Shown piece by piece: positions 8,117-16,964 of a stretch of DNA of 64,000 nt. The stretch's first letter is position 1. Every line of letters starts with the position of its first letter. A program made the translations under genes and the position numbers. The notes beneath the pieces are model-generated. The model worked only from the letters and a program-made list of their open reading frames with translations. It did no database searches and was not told the origin of the DNA. Origin of the DNA: Niveispirillum irakense DSM 11586 (GTDB lineage Bacteria > Pseudomonadota > Alphaproteobacteria > Azospirillales > Azospirillaceae); contig NZ_AUCG01000016.1 in NCBI RefSeq assembly GCF_000429645.1, positions 434,001-498,000 of the forward strand, written 5' to 3'.

Positions 8117-9145
8117 TTACGGCGTTGGCCCCATGGGCAACGCCACCTGCCGCAGCACGGTGATGGAGATGCGGCGGTTGCGCGGGTCGGCGGGCGCATC
8201 GGGCAGCAGATGCACCGTGTCGGCCAGCCCCTCCACCCGCGCCAGCCGTGAAGAAGGGATGCCAGCCGCCGACAGGATGCGGCGGGCGGCATTGGCGCGG
8301 TCGGACGACAATTCCCAATTGCCGTACCGCGCCGTTGCCGCAAAGGACAGGCCATCGGTATGCCCCGCCACCGCAATGCGGTTGGGCACCGGCACCAGCG
8401 CCTCCCCCACCACCCGCAGCAAGTCGGCGGCGCGGGGGGCAAGGTCGATGGACCCGACATTGAACATGGAGAAATGCGGCCGGTCGGTCAGTTGGATACG
8501 CAGGCCTTCCGGCACAATCTCAAACATCAGATTGTCCTTCAGGCCGGACAGATCACCGGCCAGCGCCATGGCCGTGCGCACTTCCGCCTCGATCCGCTCG
8601 AAAGAGGCCTGTTCGGCAGCGATCAACGCCAGCCGGTCGGCCAGCCCCGGCTCCATCAGGGGGCCGGCGGGGATACTGCCCGAGGCCACCTCGCCCAAGG
8701 ATAAATCGCCCTTGGCGTCGCTGGCTTCCCCGATCGGCTGCGCCTTGCCGGGGCCGGGCGTGCCTTCCATGATCACATTTTCCGGACCCGGCTGGGCCAG
8801 GGCAGGCACGCGCGCGGTGGGGATCGTCTCCCAGGCGCTGGCGGCGCTGCTGGTCAACGCGCCCTCGTAATCGGCCACGCTGCGCCCGGCCAACTGCCCA
8901 TCGGCGCCGGAATTGCTGCTGGAAATATTGATCGGGTTGAAATAGTCGGCGATGCCTTCCTTCTGTTCCGGTGTGGTGATGTTGACCAGCCACATCATCA
9001 TGAAGAAGGCCATCATCATGGTCGTGAAGTCGGCATAGGCGATCTTCCACGCGCCATTATGCTGCTCTTCCTCGTGCCCACCATGGTGCTGCTTGCGGTG
9101 AACGACGACGACCTGCCCCAGCTTTCCCGTCGGTGCCATGATCAA
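8117..9145 (-). CDS. motB: Flagellar stator protein MotB
   Basis: MotB anchors the proton-driven stator to peptidoglycan. After a basic cytoplasmic N-terminus the 342-residue protein has one membrane helix with the proton-binding aspartate (WKIAYADFTTMMMAFFMMMW, Asp39). A plug/linker region rich in Gly, Pro and Ser follows, then a C-terminal OmpA-like domain with the peptidoglycan-binding motif (VAGHTDGLSF and LSSDRANAARRIL). The start overlaps the motA stop by four bases, so the pair is translationally coupled. An ATG two codons downstream is an alternative start. Confidence 0.96.
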   Translation of the reverse strand: MIMAPTGKLGQVVVVHRKQHHGGHEEEQHNGAWKIAYADFTTMMMAFFMMMWLVNITTPEQKEGIADYFNPINISSSNSGADGQLAGRSVADYEGALTSSAASAWETIPTARVPALAQPGPENVIMEGTPGPGKAQPIGEASDAKGDLSLGEVASGSIPAGPLMEPGLADRLALIAAEQASFERIEAEVRTAMALAGDLSGLKDNLMFEIVPEGLRIQLTDRPHFSMFNVGSIDLAPRAADLLRVVGEALVPVPNRIAVAGHTDGLSFAATARYGNWELSSDRANAARRILSAAGIPSSRLARVEGLADTVHLLPDAPADPRNRRISITVLRQVALPMGPTP

Positions 9146-10026
9146 GCCGCCTGCTGGCGCTCACCCATGCGCTGGGTGGCGTTGGTGGTCACATCTTCCA
9201 CTTCGTTGAAGGTCGGCTGCACCTCGGCATAAAGCATCTTGCGCGCATGCTCGACCGAGATGGTGGGCGCCGCGCCATGCAGATGGGCCACCAGGGCCGC
9301 CTTGATGCAGTGGAAATATTTGATGTCATCGTCGCGCATCCGGTTCAGCGCCGCCACCAGCGGGCTGACAATGCCATAGGACAGCATAACGCCCAGAAAG
9401 GTGCCGACCATGGCGCCGCCGATCAGCTTGCCCAGCACTTCCGGCGGGGCGGAGATGGACCCCATGGCCTTGATCATGCCCAGCACAGCCGCCACGATGC
9501 CCAGCGCCGGCAGCGCCTCCGCCACCATGTTCAGCGAACGCGGCGCGCGGTGGAATTCCTTGTTCATGGTAGACAGTTCCTCGTCCATCAGCGCTTCCAT
9601 CTCCGCCGGCCGGTCGGCCCCCAGGGAGAAAAGGCGCAGATAGTCGGTCAGGAAACGGATGGCCCGTTCCTGCTTCAGGAAGCGGGGAAACTGCTGGAAC
9701 AGCGGGCTTTCATGCGGCCGCTCAATATCCTTTTCCAGGCCCAGCATGCCCTTGGTGCGCACGGTGCGCAGCACGGTGTAGAGCAGGGCCAGCAGTTCCA
9801 GATAATCGTCGCGGCGGTTCTTGCCGCCCCGGAACAGCAGCACCAGACTGGCGCCGGTTTCCCGCACAATCCGCCAGGGATTGGCGATCACGAAGGCGCC
9901 GAGCGCGGCACCAATGATGATGATCGCCTCGAACGGCTGCCAGAGAACAGATAGATGCCCCCCCAGGGCCAGGAAGCCCCCCAGGACGCAGGCGAAGACG
10001 ATAACCGTGCCGAGGACGAGATTCAT
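9142..10026 (-). CDS. motA: Flagellar stator protein MotA
   Basis: MotA forms the proton channel with MotB and pushes on the rotor. The 294-residue product has four membrane helices: two near the N-terminus (LGTVIVFACVLGGFLALGG and EAIIIIGAALGAFVIANP) and two around residues 165-225 (LPALGIVAAVLGMIKAMGSI and GAMVGTFLGVMLSYGIVSPL). A cytoplasmic loop lies between them. Length is standard. It lies 69 bases downstream of the large secreted TPR-type gene and is coupled to motB. Confidence 0.96.
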   Translation of the reverse strand: MNLVLGTVIVFACVLGGFLALGGHLSVLWQPFEAIIIIGAALGAFVIANPWRIVRETGASLVLLFRGGKNRRDDYLELLALLYTVLRTVRTKGMLGLEKDIERPHESPLFQQFPRFLKQERAIRFLTDYLRLFSLGADRPAEMEALMDEELSTMNKEFHRAPRSLNMVAEALPALGIVAAVLGMIKAMGSISAPPEVLGKLIGGAMVGTFLGVMLSYGIVSPLVAALNRMRDDDIKYFHCIKAALVAHLHGAAPTISVEHARKMLYAEVQPTFNEVEDVTTNATQRMGERQQAA

Positions 10027-10082
10027 CCGAGGATACTCCGGAAAAGGCGGCGGGCAGGAACCATCATCCTGACGCGGCGCGG

Positions 10083-10099
10083 TTAAACCTGGTTTTCAA
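10083..10099. promoter_or_regulatory. TTAA/CCGG-type motif between the TPR gene and motA
   Basis: TTAAACCTGGTTTTCAA overlaps the end of the upstream gene. It resembles the near-palindromic motif at 847, 8080 and 12462. It may mark a regulator site ahead of motA; this is inference from recurrence only. Confidence 0.3.
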
Positions 10100-12411
10100 T
10101 TGCCCGCACGGGGCTGCATCATCCGGCGGACCTGGTCCGCATCCTCCAGCAGGCCCCGCAGATCCCGTTCACCGGCCCCGTCACCCGGCACCGGCCGTGC
10201 CAACTGGTGCAGATCGGCGGCCCAGGGTTGGTCGGCCATGGCTTTGGTCTGGCTGTCCAATGTGCGGGGGGCGGCAGGATCATCGGCCAGCAGGCCCGCA
10301 AGGCTGTAGCGGGCGGCATCATCCGCCGACAAAGCCCCTTGTCCGGACAGGGTGCGATAGGCGTCCACCGCATCCGACCAGCGCTCCTGCTGCCAGAAGG
10401 CGGCGGCCTTCACCGCCAGCGTCTCAGCGTCGCTGCCATCGCCCGCCAGCTTCAAAGCCCCGGCGGCATCACCGGCCATGACCAGGGCCCGGGCCCGCAG
10501 CAAGGTGCCCCGGCGCGGCCCCTTGGCGGGATCGGCCCCCATTGCATCCAGCGTGGCCAGCGCGGCAGCGGCATCACCGGTCGCCAACTGCATTTCCACC
10601 AGATCATGCAGGATGGCTGGTCGCTCCCCTTCCGGCACCTCCTCCCCCAGCGTCCGCAGCTCCATTTCCGCCGCCCCACCGGCCCCCAGATCGGCCAGCA
10701 TCGCGGCGAACTGGCGGCGCACGTTCCAGCCCGCCGGCTCCTTGGGCAGCAGGTCGCGGCCCCGGCCATAGCTGGTCATCCGGTCGGCAATGGTGATGCC
10801 CGGTGTCCTTTCTGGATCGGACAGGCGGCCCAGCAGATCGACCGCCATGTCGGCCAGCGCCGCTGCATCCGCCGGTGTCCGGTCATGGAAGCGCAGATCC
10901 AGCAGGCGCAGCTTTTCCAGCGCGCCGGTCACATCCCCCTCATCCGCCGAAAGCCGGGCCAGCCGCATCAGGCTATCGGCCTCCACCGATGTGGCCGGCC
11001 AGTCGCGCACCGCCTGTTCCAGCACATGGCGCAGATCGGCAATCGTCGCCTCCCCTCGTTCCAGCCGGGTGCTGGCGGCAGCGATTCGGGCCTCAGCCGC
11101 CACCTCGCCATGACCCGCGGCCGCCTTGTCCCATTGCGCCAGCGCCAGGGTCTGGCGACCGCCCGCCGCGTGCAGGCGCCCGATCTCATAATAAAGCCGG
11201 GCCAGCATGCGGGGGGTGGCGTCGCCGGTTTCCAGGTCGCGGGCGATGGTGCGGGCCATGGCATCCAGCCCGACCCCTGCCGCCAGCGCCAGCAGGTCCA
11301 GCCCCACCGCGTGGCGCATGTCCAGCGGCAGGGATGGCAGCGCGCGGGAAGCCGCCGGCAGATAGCGCACCGCATCGCGCCCCTGGCCCCGGCGCTGCAA
11401 CAGCACCGCCGCCCAAAGCGGCCCATCGGCACTGCGCAGCGCCTGATTGGTCAACAGCCAGTCGGCGCGGGTATCGGTCGGATCGGCCAGGGTGATGGAG
11501 ACGGCCAGCAGCGCCTGATCCTGCTGGTCGCGCGGCAGGCTGTCCAGCGTGGTCAGCACCTCTGCCGCCATGTCCCAGGCCAGATGGAAGCGCAGCAGAT
11601 CGCGCATCGCGTCGGGCCCCGGCTTTTCTGCTGCCAGCGCCTTGCGCAGCCGGTCGCGCTCTGCCCGATAGGGGCCGGTACGCCATGCCGCCAGATCGAC
11701 CAGTGCCGGCCCCGTACCCCATTGCGGGTCGGGCCGGCGGGGATCGCGGCTGCCTTTCTCCGGCACCGGTGGTTCCGCCGCCCGGCGCAAGCCATCGGCG
11801 ACCGCATCACGGGCATAGGCGGCATCACGTTCCGCCTGCGCGACGGAGGCCGGCTTGGGCGGCGGGGCCAAAGGCTCCGCCACCGGTTTTGGGGCCGGCG
11901 CTGGCCCCGGCGCGACGGCAGGGCCAGGCGCTGATGCCGATTCGGGCCCGGCGACAGGGGGCGGCGGAACCAGGGGAACGGGGGAAGCCGTGGCAAGGGC
12001 AGCATCCGCCACCACCGGAACCGGCTGCCCTGTGCCTGGCTTGCGCGCGGGCACAACCGGGGCTGCAACGGTCACCACCATCTGGCCATCGCGCCGGGCC
12101 AGCCCGATCTCCGCCCCGCATTCGGTGGCAATCGCCAGGGTGTGCGGGTTCATCAGGGCGATGGTCTGGATGCGGCCCACCGCCCCGCCAAGCTGGCTGA
12201 TATCCAGCCCATCCTTGACCGGCAGCGACAGGGTGGCGCCACAGCCATCGCGCAGGAACCGCTGCGGGCGCCGCACATCACTGTTGATCAGCAGCTCTGT
12301 CACGGCACCGTTTTCCCGCACGGTGACGGTGGCCGGGGCTGCCAGGGCGGGGCCTGCGCAGCAGAGCCAGGCCGGGATGGAGGCCATCAGGAAATGCAGG
12401 AAATGTCTCAT
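10096..12411 (-). CDS. Large secreted TPR-like protein upstream of motAB
   Basis: The 771-residue product begins with a signal peptide (FLMASIPAWLCCAGPALAAP). A beta-rich N-terminal domain (about 25-120) follows, with VTVRENGAVTELLINSDVRR. Residues about 120-200 are a Pro/Ala/Val linker typical of a periplasm-spanning tether. From about residue 235 the rest is continuous helical, TPR-like repeats (for example LARLYYEIGRLHAAGGRQTL and YRTLSGQGALSADDAARYSL). I do not recognise a named family. It is followed 69 bases later by motA and motB on the same strand, so a periplasmic role in motor function is likely. The rhizobial periplasmic protein MotC, which works with MotB, is a functional parallel but I see no clear sequence match. 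Confidence 0.7.
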   Translation of the reverse strand: MRHFLHFLMASIPAWLCCAGPALAAPATVTVRENGAVTELLINSDVRRPQRFLRDGCGATLSLPVKDGLDISQLGGAVGRIQTIALMNPHTLAIATECGAEIGLARRDGQMVVTVAAPVVPARKPGTGQPVPVVADAALATASPVPLVPPPPVAGPESASAPGPAVAPGPAPAPKPVAEPLAPPPKPASVAQAERDAAYARDAVADGLRRAAEPPVPEKGSRDPRRPDPQWGTGPALVDLAAWRTGPYRAERDRLRKALAAEKPGPDAMRDLLRFHLAWDMAAEVLTTLDSLPRDQQDQALLAVSITLADPTDTRADWLLTNQALRSADGPLWAAVLLQRRGQGRDAVRYLPAASRALPSLPLDMRHAVGLDLLALAAGVGLDAMARTIARDLETGDATPRMLARLYYEIGRLHAAGGRQTLALAQWDKAAAGHGEVAAEARIAAASTRLERGEATIADLRHVLEQAVRDWPATSVEADSLMRLARLSADEGDVTGALEKLRLLDLRFHDRTPADAAALADMAVDLLGRLSDPERTPGITIADRMTSYGRGRDLLPKEPAGWNVRRQFAAMLADLGAGGAAEMELRTLGEEVPEGERPAILHDLVEMQLATGDAAAALATLDAMGADPAKGPRRGTLLRARALVMAGDAAGALKLAGDGSDAETLAVKAAAFWQQERWSDAVDAYRTLSGQGALSADDAARYSLAGLLADDPAAPRTLDSQTKAMADQPWAADLHQLARPVPGDGAGERDLRGLLEDADQVRRMMQPRAGN

Positions 12412-12535
12412 TGCCCGTCCGCTGCCGATCTTGAACGCGGATTTAACCTAGCCCCTGCACATTAAAGCCGGTTCAAAGCGGCGGCCCCGGAACAGGTTCC
12501 GGCCCGCCTGCCCTGAAAAGCAGGAGACCGGAACC
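12412..12535. promoter_or_regulatory. Divergent promoter region, TPR-motAB versus flgF
   Basis: The 124-base gap separates the minus-strand TPR-motAB unit from the plus-strand flgFGAH unit. It contains a TTAACC half-site near 12443 and the motif TTAAAGCCGGTTCAAA at 12462-12477, one mismatch from a TTAA-N7-TTAA arrangement. Control of both units from one site is plausible. Confidence 0.4.
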
Positions 12536-13291
12536 TTGGAAAACGCGCTGTACGTGGCGTTGTCGCAGCAAATGGCGCTGCGCCGCATGCTGGATGTCAC
12601 CGCCAATAACGTGGCGAACATGAATACTGCGGCGTTCCGTGCCGAACGCCCGGTCTTTGATGATTTTGTCAGCCGGGTGGGGCGGGGCGACCCGACGGCC
12701 TTCGTCGTGGACCGCGCCACCTATACCGACACGCGTGAAGGTGCGCTGACCACCACGGGCAACCCGTTCGACATTGCCATCCGCGGCGATGCCTGGCTGC
12801 AGGTGGAAACACCGCAGGGCCCGCGCTACACCCGCGACGGCCGGTTGAACCGGTCGCCGGAAGGCGAGTTGGTGACGGTCGCCGGCCTGCCCGTGCTGGA
12901 TGAGGGCGGCAACCGCATCGCTGTGCCGGAGGATGTGGGGCCCCTGACCATCGCCGCCGATGGCACCGTCTCCTACACGGTGGAAGGCGGCGGACAGGAA
13001 ATCCAGTCTGTGGATCTGGGGCGGATCGGCCTGTTCACCCTGCCGGGGCAGCAGGCCCTGCTGCGCGATGGCGGCGGGCTCGTCACCGCACCTGAGGGCG
13101 TAGAGCCGCAGCCCGCGCTCAACGTCACCATCGTCCAGGGCACCCTGGAAGGGTCCAATGTCCAGCCGATCGAGGAAATGGTCCGGCTGGTCGATATCAC
13201 CCGCGCCTATGGCTTGGCCAACCGTATGGCCGAATCGGAAAACGAACGGCAGCGCAACGCCATCAACAAGCTTGGCGGCCCCGCCACCTGA
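12536..13291 (+). CDS. flgF: Flagellar proximal rod protein FlgF
   Basis: FlgF is one of the proximal rod subunits. The 251-residue protein starts MENALYVALSQQMALRRMLD with the rod motif VTANNVANMNTAAFRAERPV and ends IEEMVRLVDITRAYGLANRM. The start is a TTG at 12536 preceded by AGGAGA at the right distance; no ATG fits the conserved N-terminus. It leads flgF-flgG-flgA-flgH on the plus strand, with 18 bases to flgG. Confidence 0.93.
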   Translation: MENALYVALSQQMALRRMLDVTANNVANMNTAAFRAERPVFDDFVSRVGRGDPTAFVVDRATYTDTREGALTTTGNPFDIAIRGDAWLQVETPQGPRYTRDGRLNRSPEGELVTVAGLPVLDEGGNRIAVPEDVGPLTIAADGTVSYTVEGGGQEIQSVDLGRIGLFTLPGQQALLRDGGGLVTAPEGVEPQPALNVTIVQGTLEGSNVQPIEEMVRLVDITRAYGLANRMAESENERQRNAINKLGGPAT

Positions 13292-13309
13292 CCGCCGGAA
13301 GGAAAATCC

Positions 13310-14095
13310 ATGCGCACGCTCAATATCGCCGCCAGCGGCATGATGGCCCAGCAGATGAATGTGGAGGTCATCTCCAACAACATCGCGAACATCAACACCG
13401 TCGGCTACAAGCGCTCCCGCGCCGAGTTTCAGGATCTGATGTACCAGTCCCAGCTCCGGCCCGGTTCCACCTCGTCCGACCAGGGCGATATCGTGCCGGC
13501 CGGCATCCAGCTTGGCCTGGGTGTGAAGGCGGCGGCCGTCGCCCGTTCCCACAGCCAGGGGCCGCTGACCCCGACGGAAAATGATTACGATCTGGCCCTG
13601 GAAGGACGGGGCTATTTCGTTGTCACCCTGCCCACGGGTGAAAGCGCCTATAGCCGCGCCGGCAATTTCAAGCTGTCGCCGGAAGGCACCATCGTCACCG
13701 TGGACGGGTACGAGGTCAGCCCCGGCATCACTGTGCCGGAAAATACCCGCGACGTGACGATCAACCGCAATGGCGAAGTTCTGGCCTATGTGGAAGGCCA
13801 GACGGAGCCGGAAAATGTCGGCCAGTTCGACATTGCCATGTTCGTCAATGATGCCGGTCTGGAAGCCATTGGCAGCAACCTCTACCTGGAAACACCAGCC
13901 TCGGGCGTGCCGCTGCTGGGCATTCCCGGCCAGTTGGGCTTTGGGTCGGTGCGCCAGGGCTATGTCGAGGCGGCCAACGTCAATATCGTCCAGGAGATCA
14001 CCAGCCTGATCTCCGCCCAGCGCGCCTATGAGATGAACAGCCGCACGGTCGAAGCCGGCGACCAGATGTTGAACACCCTGGTCCAGATGCGGTGA
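13310..14095 (+). CDS. flgG: Flagellar distal rod protein FlgG
   Basis: FlgG forms the distal rod that passes through the P- and L-rings. The 261-residue product has the signature start MRTLNIAASGMMAQQMNVEV followed by SNNIANINTVGYKRSRAEFQ. It has the FlgG-specific stretch LMYQSQLRPGS and ends VQEITSLISAQRAYEMNSRT, then VEAGDQMLNTLVQMR. Length is exactly that of the family. AGGAA precedes the ATG. Confidence 0.97.
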   Translation: MRTLNIAASGMMAQQMNVEVISNNIANINTVGYKRSRAEFQDLMYQSQLRPGSTSSDQGDIVPAGIQLGLGVKAAAVARSHSQGPLTPTENDYDLALEGRGYFVVTLPTGESAYSRAGNFKLSPEGTIVTVDGYEVSPGITVPENTRDVTINRNGEVLAYVEGQTEPENVGQFDIAMFVNDAGLEAIGSNLYLETPASGVPLLGIPGQLGFGSVRQGYVEAANVNIVQEITSLISAQRAYEMNSRTVEAGDQMLNTLVQMR

Positions 14096-14102
14096 GGCGG
14101 TG

Positions 14103-14807
14103 ATGCGTGTGCTGCCCTGCCTGCTGACCGCTGTCAGCCTCGCCCTTGCTGCCGCCCTGCCGGTTACCGCCCAACCGGCGGCACCGGTCACCACACCCGG
14201 CATGGAAGCCCAAGGTGGGGCGGAAGCCGCCCTGGTCGCGGCTTTCCGGGAACGGTACGGCGCGGCATTGGGGCAGGGCACCTTGCGCCTGCGCATCACC
14301 CCCCTGCTCACCGGCGCGGTGGAGGCGGTGGAGACCTTGCAATTCGACCCGTCCAGCCGCCGGTTCGCCGCCATCCTGGTCCAGGACGGCGCCCGCAAGC
14401 GGGTGGATGGCGAATTATGGTCGGAGGTCGAGGTGCCGGTGCCCAACCGCCGCCTGTCACCCGGAGAGGTCATCACCAAGGATGATCTGGCCATGATGCC
14501 GATGCGCAGCGACCAGATCGGGGGGCGTGCCCTCACCGATCCGGCCAGCCTGATCGGGATGGAAGCGCGGCGCGTGCTGTCGCCGGGCCGGCCGATCCCG
14601 TCCAATTCCGTCATCAACGCCCCCCTGGTCCGGCGCAATGGGGCGGTGACGGTGGAATATCGCCAGGATGGCCTGGTGCTGACCGCCAAGGGGCGGGCCC
14701 TGGGTGACGGGGCGCAAGGCGATGTTATCCGGGTCCAGAACATGGACAGCAACCGCACACTGACCGCCACCGTCACCGCCCCCGGCGTGGTTTCCGCCGC
14801 GAATTGA
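14103..14807 (+). CDS. flgA: Flagellar P-ring chaperone FlgA
   Basis: FlgA is the periplasmic chaperone needed to assemble FlgI into the P-ring. It has a signal peptide (LLTAVSLALAAALPVTAQ) and a C-terminal SAF domain: VPVPNRRLSPGEVITKDDLA, IGMEARRVLSPGRPI, and the final KGRALGDGAQGDVIRVQNMD then SNRTLTATV. A GTG at 14100 directly before the ATG is a possible alternative start. It begins only seven bases after the flgG stop and is followed by flgH. Confidence 0.92.
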   Translation: MRVLPCLLTAVSLALAAALPVTAQPAAPVTTPGMEAQGGAEAALVAAFRERYGAALGQGTLRLRITPLLTGAVEAVETLQFDPSSRRFAAILVQDGARKRVDGELWSEVEVPVPNRRLSPGEVITKDDLAMMPMRSDQIGGRALTDPASLIGMEARRVLSPGRPIPSNSVINAPLVRRNGAVTVEYRQDGLVLTAKGRALGDGAQGDVIRVQNMDSNRTLTATVTAPGVVSAAN

Positions 14808-14847
14808 CCGGTTATTGCCCAGTCCCCCGACCACAAGGAACGGCCCC

Positions 14848-15576
14848 ATGTCCGCCATCCGCCGCCCGGCTCTGTTGCTTCTGGCCCCCCTGCTGCTGGC
14901 CGGCTGCGCCGATCAGTGGGACCATATCGGCCGCGCGCCGGGCATGACGCCGATCGACAATCCAGGCCGGCAGGCGGAAGCATCGGCCGTGACCATGCCG
15001 ATGCCGATCCCGTCGCAGACCATGCGGCAGCCGGCATCCCTGTGGGAATCCGATGCGCGCGGCTTTCTGCGTGATCTGCGGGCCAGCAAGATCGGCGATA
15101 TCGTCACCGTCATCGTGGACATGGCCGAGCAGGCGCAGATCCGCAACCAGACCACACGGTCACGCGGGGCGGGCGAATCGCTGGGCGTGCCCAACCTGTT
15201 CGGGCTGGAAACGGTGGTGCCGGACCGGGTGGACCCGGACAATCTGGTCAATATGAATTCCAGCAGCAACAGCAGCGGTGCCGGAGCCGTGAACCGGCAG
15301 GAACAGATCCAGTTGAAGGTGGCCGCCGTGGTCACCGACATCCTGCCCAATGGCAATCTGGTAATCGCCGGCCGGCAGGAAATGCGGGTGAATTACGAAT
15401 TGCGGGAGTTGCGCATCGCCGGCGTCATCCGCCCGCAGGACATCACCACCCGCAACACCGTGTCTTACGAGAAGATCGCCGAAGCGCGCATCGCCTATGG
15501 CGGTCGCGGCCAGATCACCGATGTGCAGCAGCCCCGTGTCGGCCAGCAGGTGCTGGACGTGATCCTGCCCTTCTGA
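14848..15576 (+). CDS. flgH: Flagellar L-ring lipoprotein FlgH
   Basis: FlgH forms the outer-membrane L-ring. The 242-residue protein has a lipoprotein signal with lipobox LAGC (cysteine near residue 19). It has the conserved segments SLWESDARGFLRDLRASKIG, DIVTVIVDMAEQAQIRNQTT and GNLVIAGRQEMRVNYELREL, then GVIRPQDITTRNTVSYEKIA. I placed the start at the ATG at 14848, which has AAGGA just upstream; an in-frame ATG 33 bases earlier would add residues before the signal sequence. Confidence 0.95.
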   Translation: MSAIRRPALLLLAPLLLAGCADQWDHIGRAPGMTPIDNPGRQAEASAVTMPMPIPSQTMRQPASLWESDARGFLRDLRASKIGDIVTVIVDMAEQAQIRNQTTRSRGAGESLGVPNLFGLETVVPDRVDPDNLVNMNSSSNSSGAGAVNRQEQIQLKVAAVVTDILPNGNLVIAGRQEMRVNYELRELRIAGVIRPQDITTRNTVSYEKIAEARIAYGGRGQITDVQQPRVGQQVLDVILPF

Positions 15577-15620
15577 TCCTGCCCGCCCTTCCCCTTTGAT
15601 CGGATACCCGGAGCCGGCGC

Positions 15621-16046
15621 ATGTGGACCCTTATCCTGAAGGCGGTTGTGGCCGCTGCCCTGGCCTTTGGCGCGGCCTATGCTGCCGCTGCCAACCTGCC
15701 GGCATTCCCAGCCCAGACCCTGAACGAAGAACCGGTGCGGGCGGAGGATATGGCCCTGATCGTGCCGCTCTGGCAGCATGGGCGCATCGATTCCTTCGTT
15801 TCCATCGGGTTGCTGGTGGATTTGAAACCCGGCAGCAATGCCGCCCTGCTGCTGCCCGCCGTGCGCGACCGGCTGCTGGCCGATCTTTATGAATATGGCG
15901 CCGATGGCTGGCTGCGTCCCGGCGTGACCAACCCGGAAGCACTGCGCACCACCCTTCTGCAAGCCGCCGCGACGGTTTCCGACAGCCGGGTGCGGGAATT
16001 GACCCTGACCCAGTTCATCCACCAGGAAAACAGCCGCCGCGATTAG
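15621..16046 (+). CDS. FliL-like flagellar protein (putative)
   Basis: The 141-residue product has one N-terminal membrane helix or uncleaved signal (LKAVVAAALAFGAAYAAAAN), a strand predicted from SFVSIGLLVDLKPG, and the region LLPAVRDRLLADLY. It ends VRELTLTQFIHQENSRRD, which resembles the end of FliL (VLFTxFVVQ type). FliL is an inner-membrane protein that surrounds the stator. It is the last gene of the flgF-flgG-flgA-flgH unit. Similarity is modest, so this is a family-level guess supported by position. Confidence 0.55.
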   Translation: MWTLILKAVVAAALAFGAAYAAAANLPAFPAQTLNEEPVRAEDMALIVPLWQHGRIDSFVSIGLLVDLKPGSNAALLLPAVRDRLLADLYEYGADGWLRPGVTNPEALRTTLLQAAATVSDSRVRELTLTQFIHQENSRRD

Positions 16047-16078
16047 GGCTCGTCCGGGTTAGGTTGGATCAAGCTACA

Positions 16079-16162
16079 CCGTCACCCCGGCGCAGGCCGG
16101 GGTCCAGGGTCACAAGCGCGTTGCTCTACGAAACTGGACCCCGGCCTGCGCCGGGGTGACGG
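16079..16162. repeat. 84-base palindromic element, copy 1
   Basis: Two perfectly complementary 29-base arms (16079-16107 and 16134-16162) flank a 26-base loop that ends CTCTACGAAA. A second element at 59374-59457 has the same 29+26+29 layout and a related loop, but different bases in part of the stem, changed on both sides so that pairing is kept. It lies between the convergent FliL-like gene and flgD. Confidence 0.9.
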
Positions 16163-16228
16163 TAGTGAGAACCATTTCCGATTCCAACATAACCTGACAA
16201 ACCCTAAGCAGGTCCCATTCCAGACAAT

Positions 16229-16262
16229 AAAAAACGCGGCCCGCCTGGAGCCGCGTTTTTTT
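16229..16262. terminator. Bidirectional terminator between the FliL-like gene and flgD
   Basis: ACGCGGC and GCCGCGT form a stem flanked by A6 on the left and T7 on the right, so it can end transcription in both directions between the two convergent units. Confidence 0.93.
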
Positions 16263-16286
16263 ACTGGCCGTCTGATTCCCCCCGGC

Positions 16287-16946
16287 TCAGGCGGCAGAGA
16301 CAATCCGGTCGCGCTCCACCGTCAGACCGTTTTCCAGGCGGAACAAGGTGGCGCCATCATCGCGCGTGATCCGCACCACCTTGGATGATTGGTAGACATC
16401 CGTGGTCAGCCCCTTGCCCGCTTCATCCGTGGCGACAACTTTCACCGTATAGGTGCCATCGGACATGAGGGCGCCTTCCGTATCCTTGCCATCCCAACTC
16501 AGCGCATGCAGGCCGGCCACCTTTTCCCCGGTGAAGCTGCGCAGCACACGGCCTTCATTGTTCACGATGCTGATATCCACCTTGGCCGCCCCGTCCGGCA
16601 CATTATAGGTGGCATCCAGCTTGCCATCCTTCAGCGCCACCCGGTCGCCCGCCACCTCCACCGACCGGCCAATATAGGACAGGTCCATCCGGTCGCCGGT
16701 GGAGCGCAGTTCGGTCAGCACCTCCGCCAGACGGGAATTGGAGGTGACCGCCTGTTCCACGGTGGAGAACTGGGCCAACTGCGCCACCCATTGGGTCGGG
16801 TCAACCGGCTGCATCGGGTCTTGGTTGGAAAGCTGGGCCGTCAGCAGTTTCAGGAAGGATTGGGTATCGGTCGTCAGGCGGGTCTGCGCCGCCTGGCTGG
16901 CGGCATCCGTCGCCACGTTGCTGTCAACACCGGAAACCGTCGTCAT
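16287..16946 (-). CDS. flgD: Hook-capping scaffold protein FlgD
   Basis: FlgD caps the growing hook and is discarded later. The 219-residue protein has the defining N-terminal motif SFLKLLTAQLSNQDPMQPVD, then FSTVEQAVTSNSRLAEV, and a C-terminal Ig/tudor-like part with LSWDGKDTEGALMSDGTYTV. Length is typical. It follows fliK after 18 bases; hook-length control and the hook cap are commonly paired. Confidence 0.95.
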   Translation of the reverse strand: MTTVSGVDSNVATDAASQAAQTRLTTDTQSFLKLLTAQLSNQDPMQPVDPTQWVAQLAQFSTVEQAVTSNSRLAEVLTELRSTGDRMDLSYIGRSVEVAGDRVALKDGKLDATYNVPDGAAKVDISIVNNEGRVLRSFTGEKVAGLHALSWDGKDTEGALMSDGTYTVKVVATDEAGKGLTTDVYQSSKVVRITRDDGATLFRLENGLTVERDRIVSAA

Positions 16947-16964
16947 GATGGGAACCCTTTCGGA

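Noticed and set aside
12473-15037. An 854-codon open frame on the minus strand opposite flgF-flgG-flgA
   Set aside because: It is antisense to clearly recognised flagellar genes and has no protein-family sequence. Long antisense frames are common in DNA of this GC content.
16079-16162. Reading the 84-base palindrome as only a terminator
   Set aside because: A separate bidirectional terminator with A- and T-runs lies 67 bases away, and the same element recurs at 59374 with conserved loop and arm lengths.
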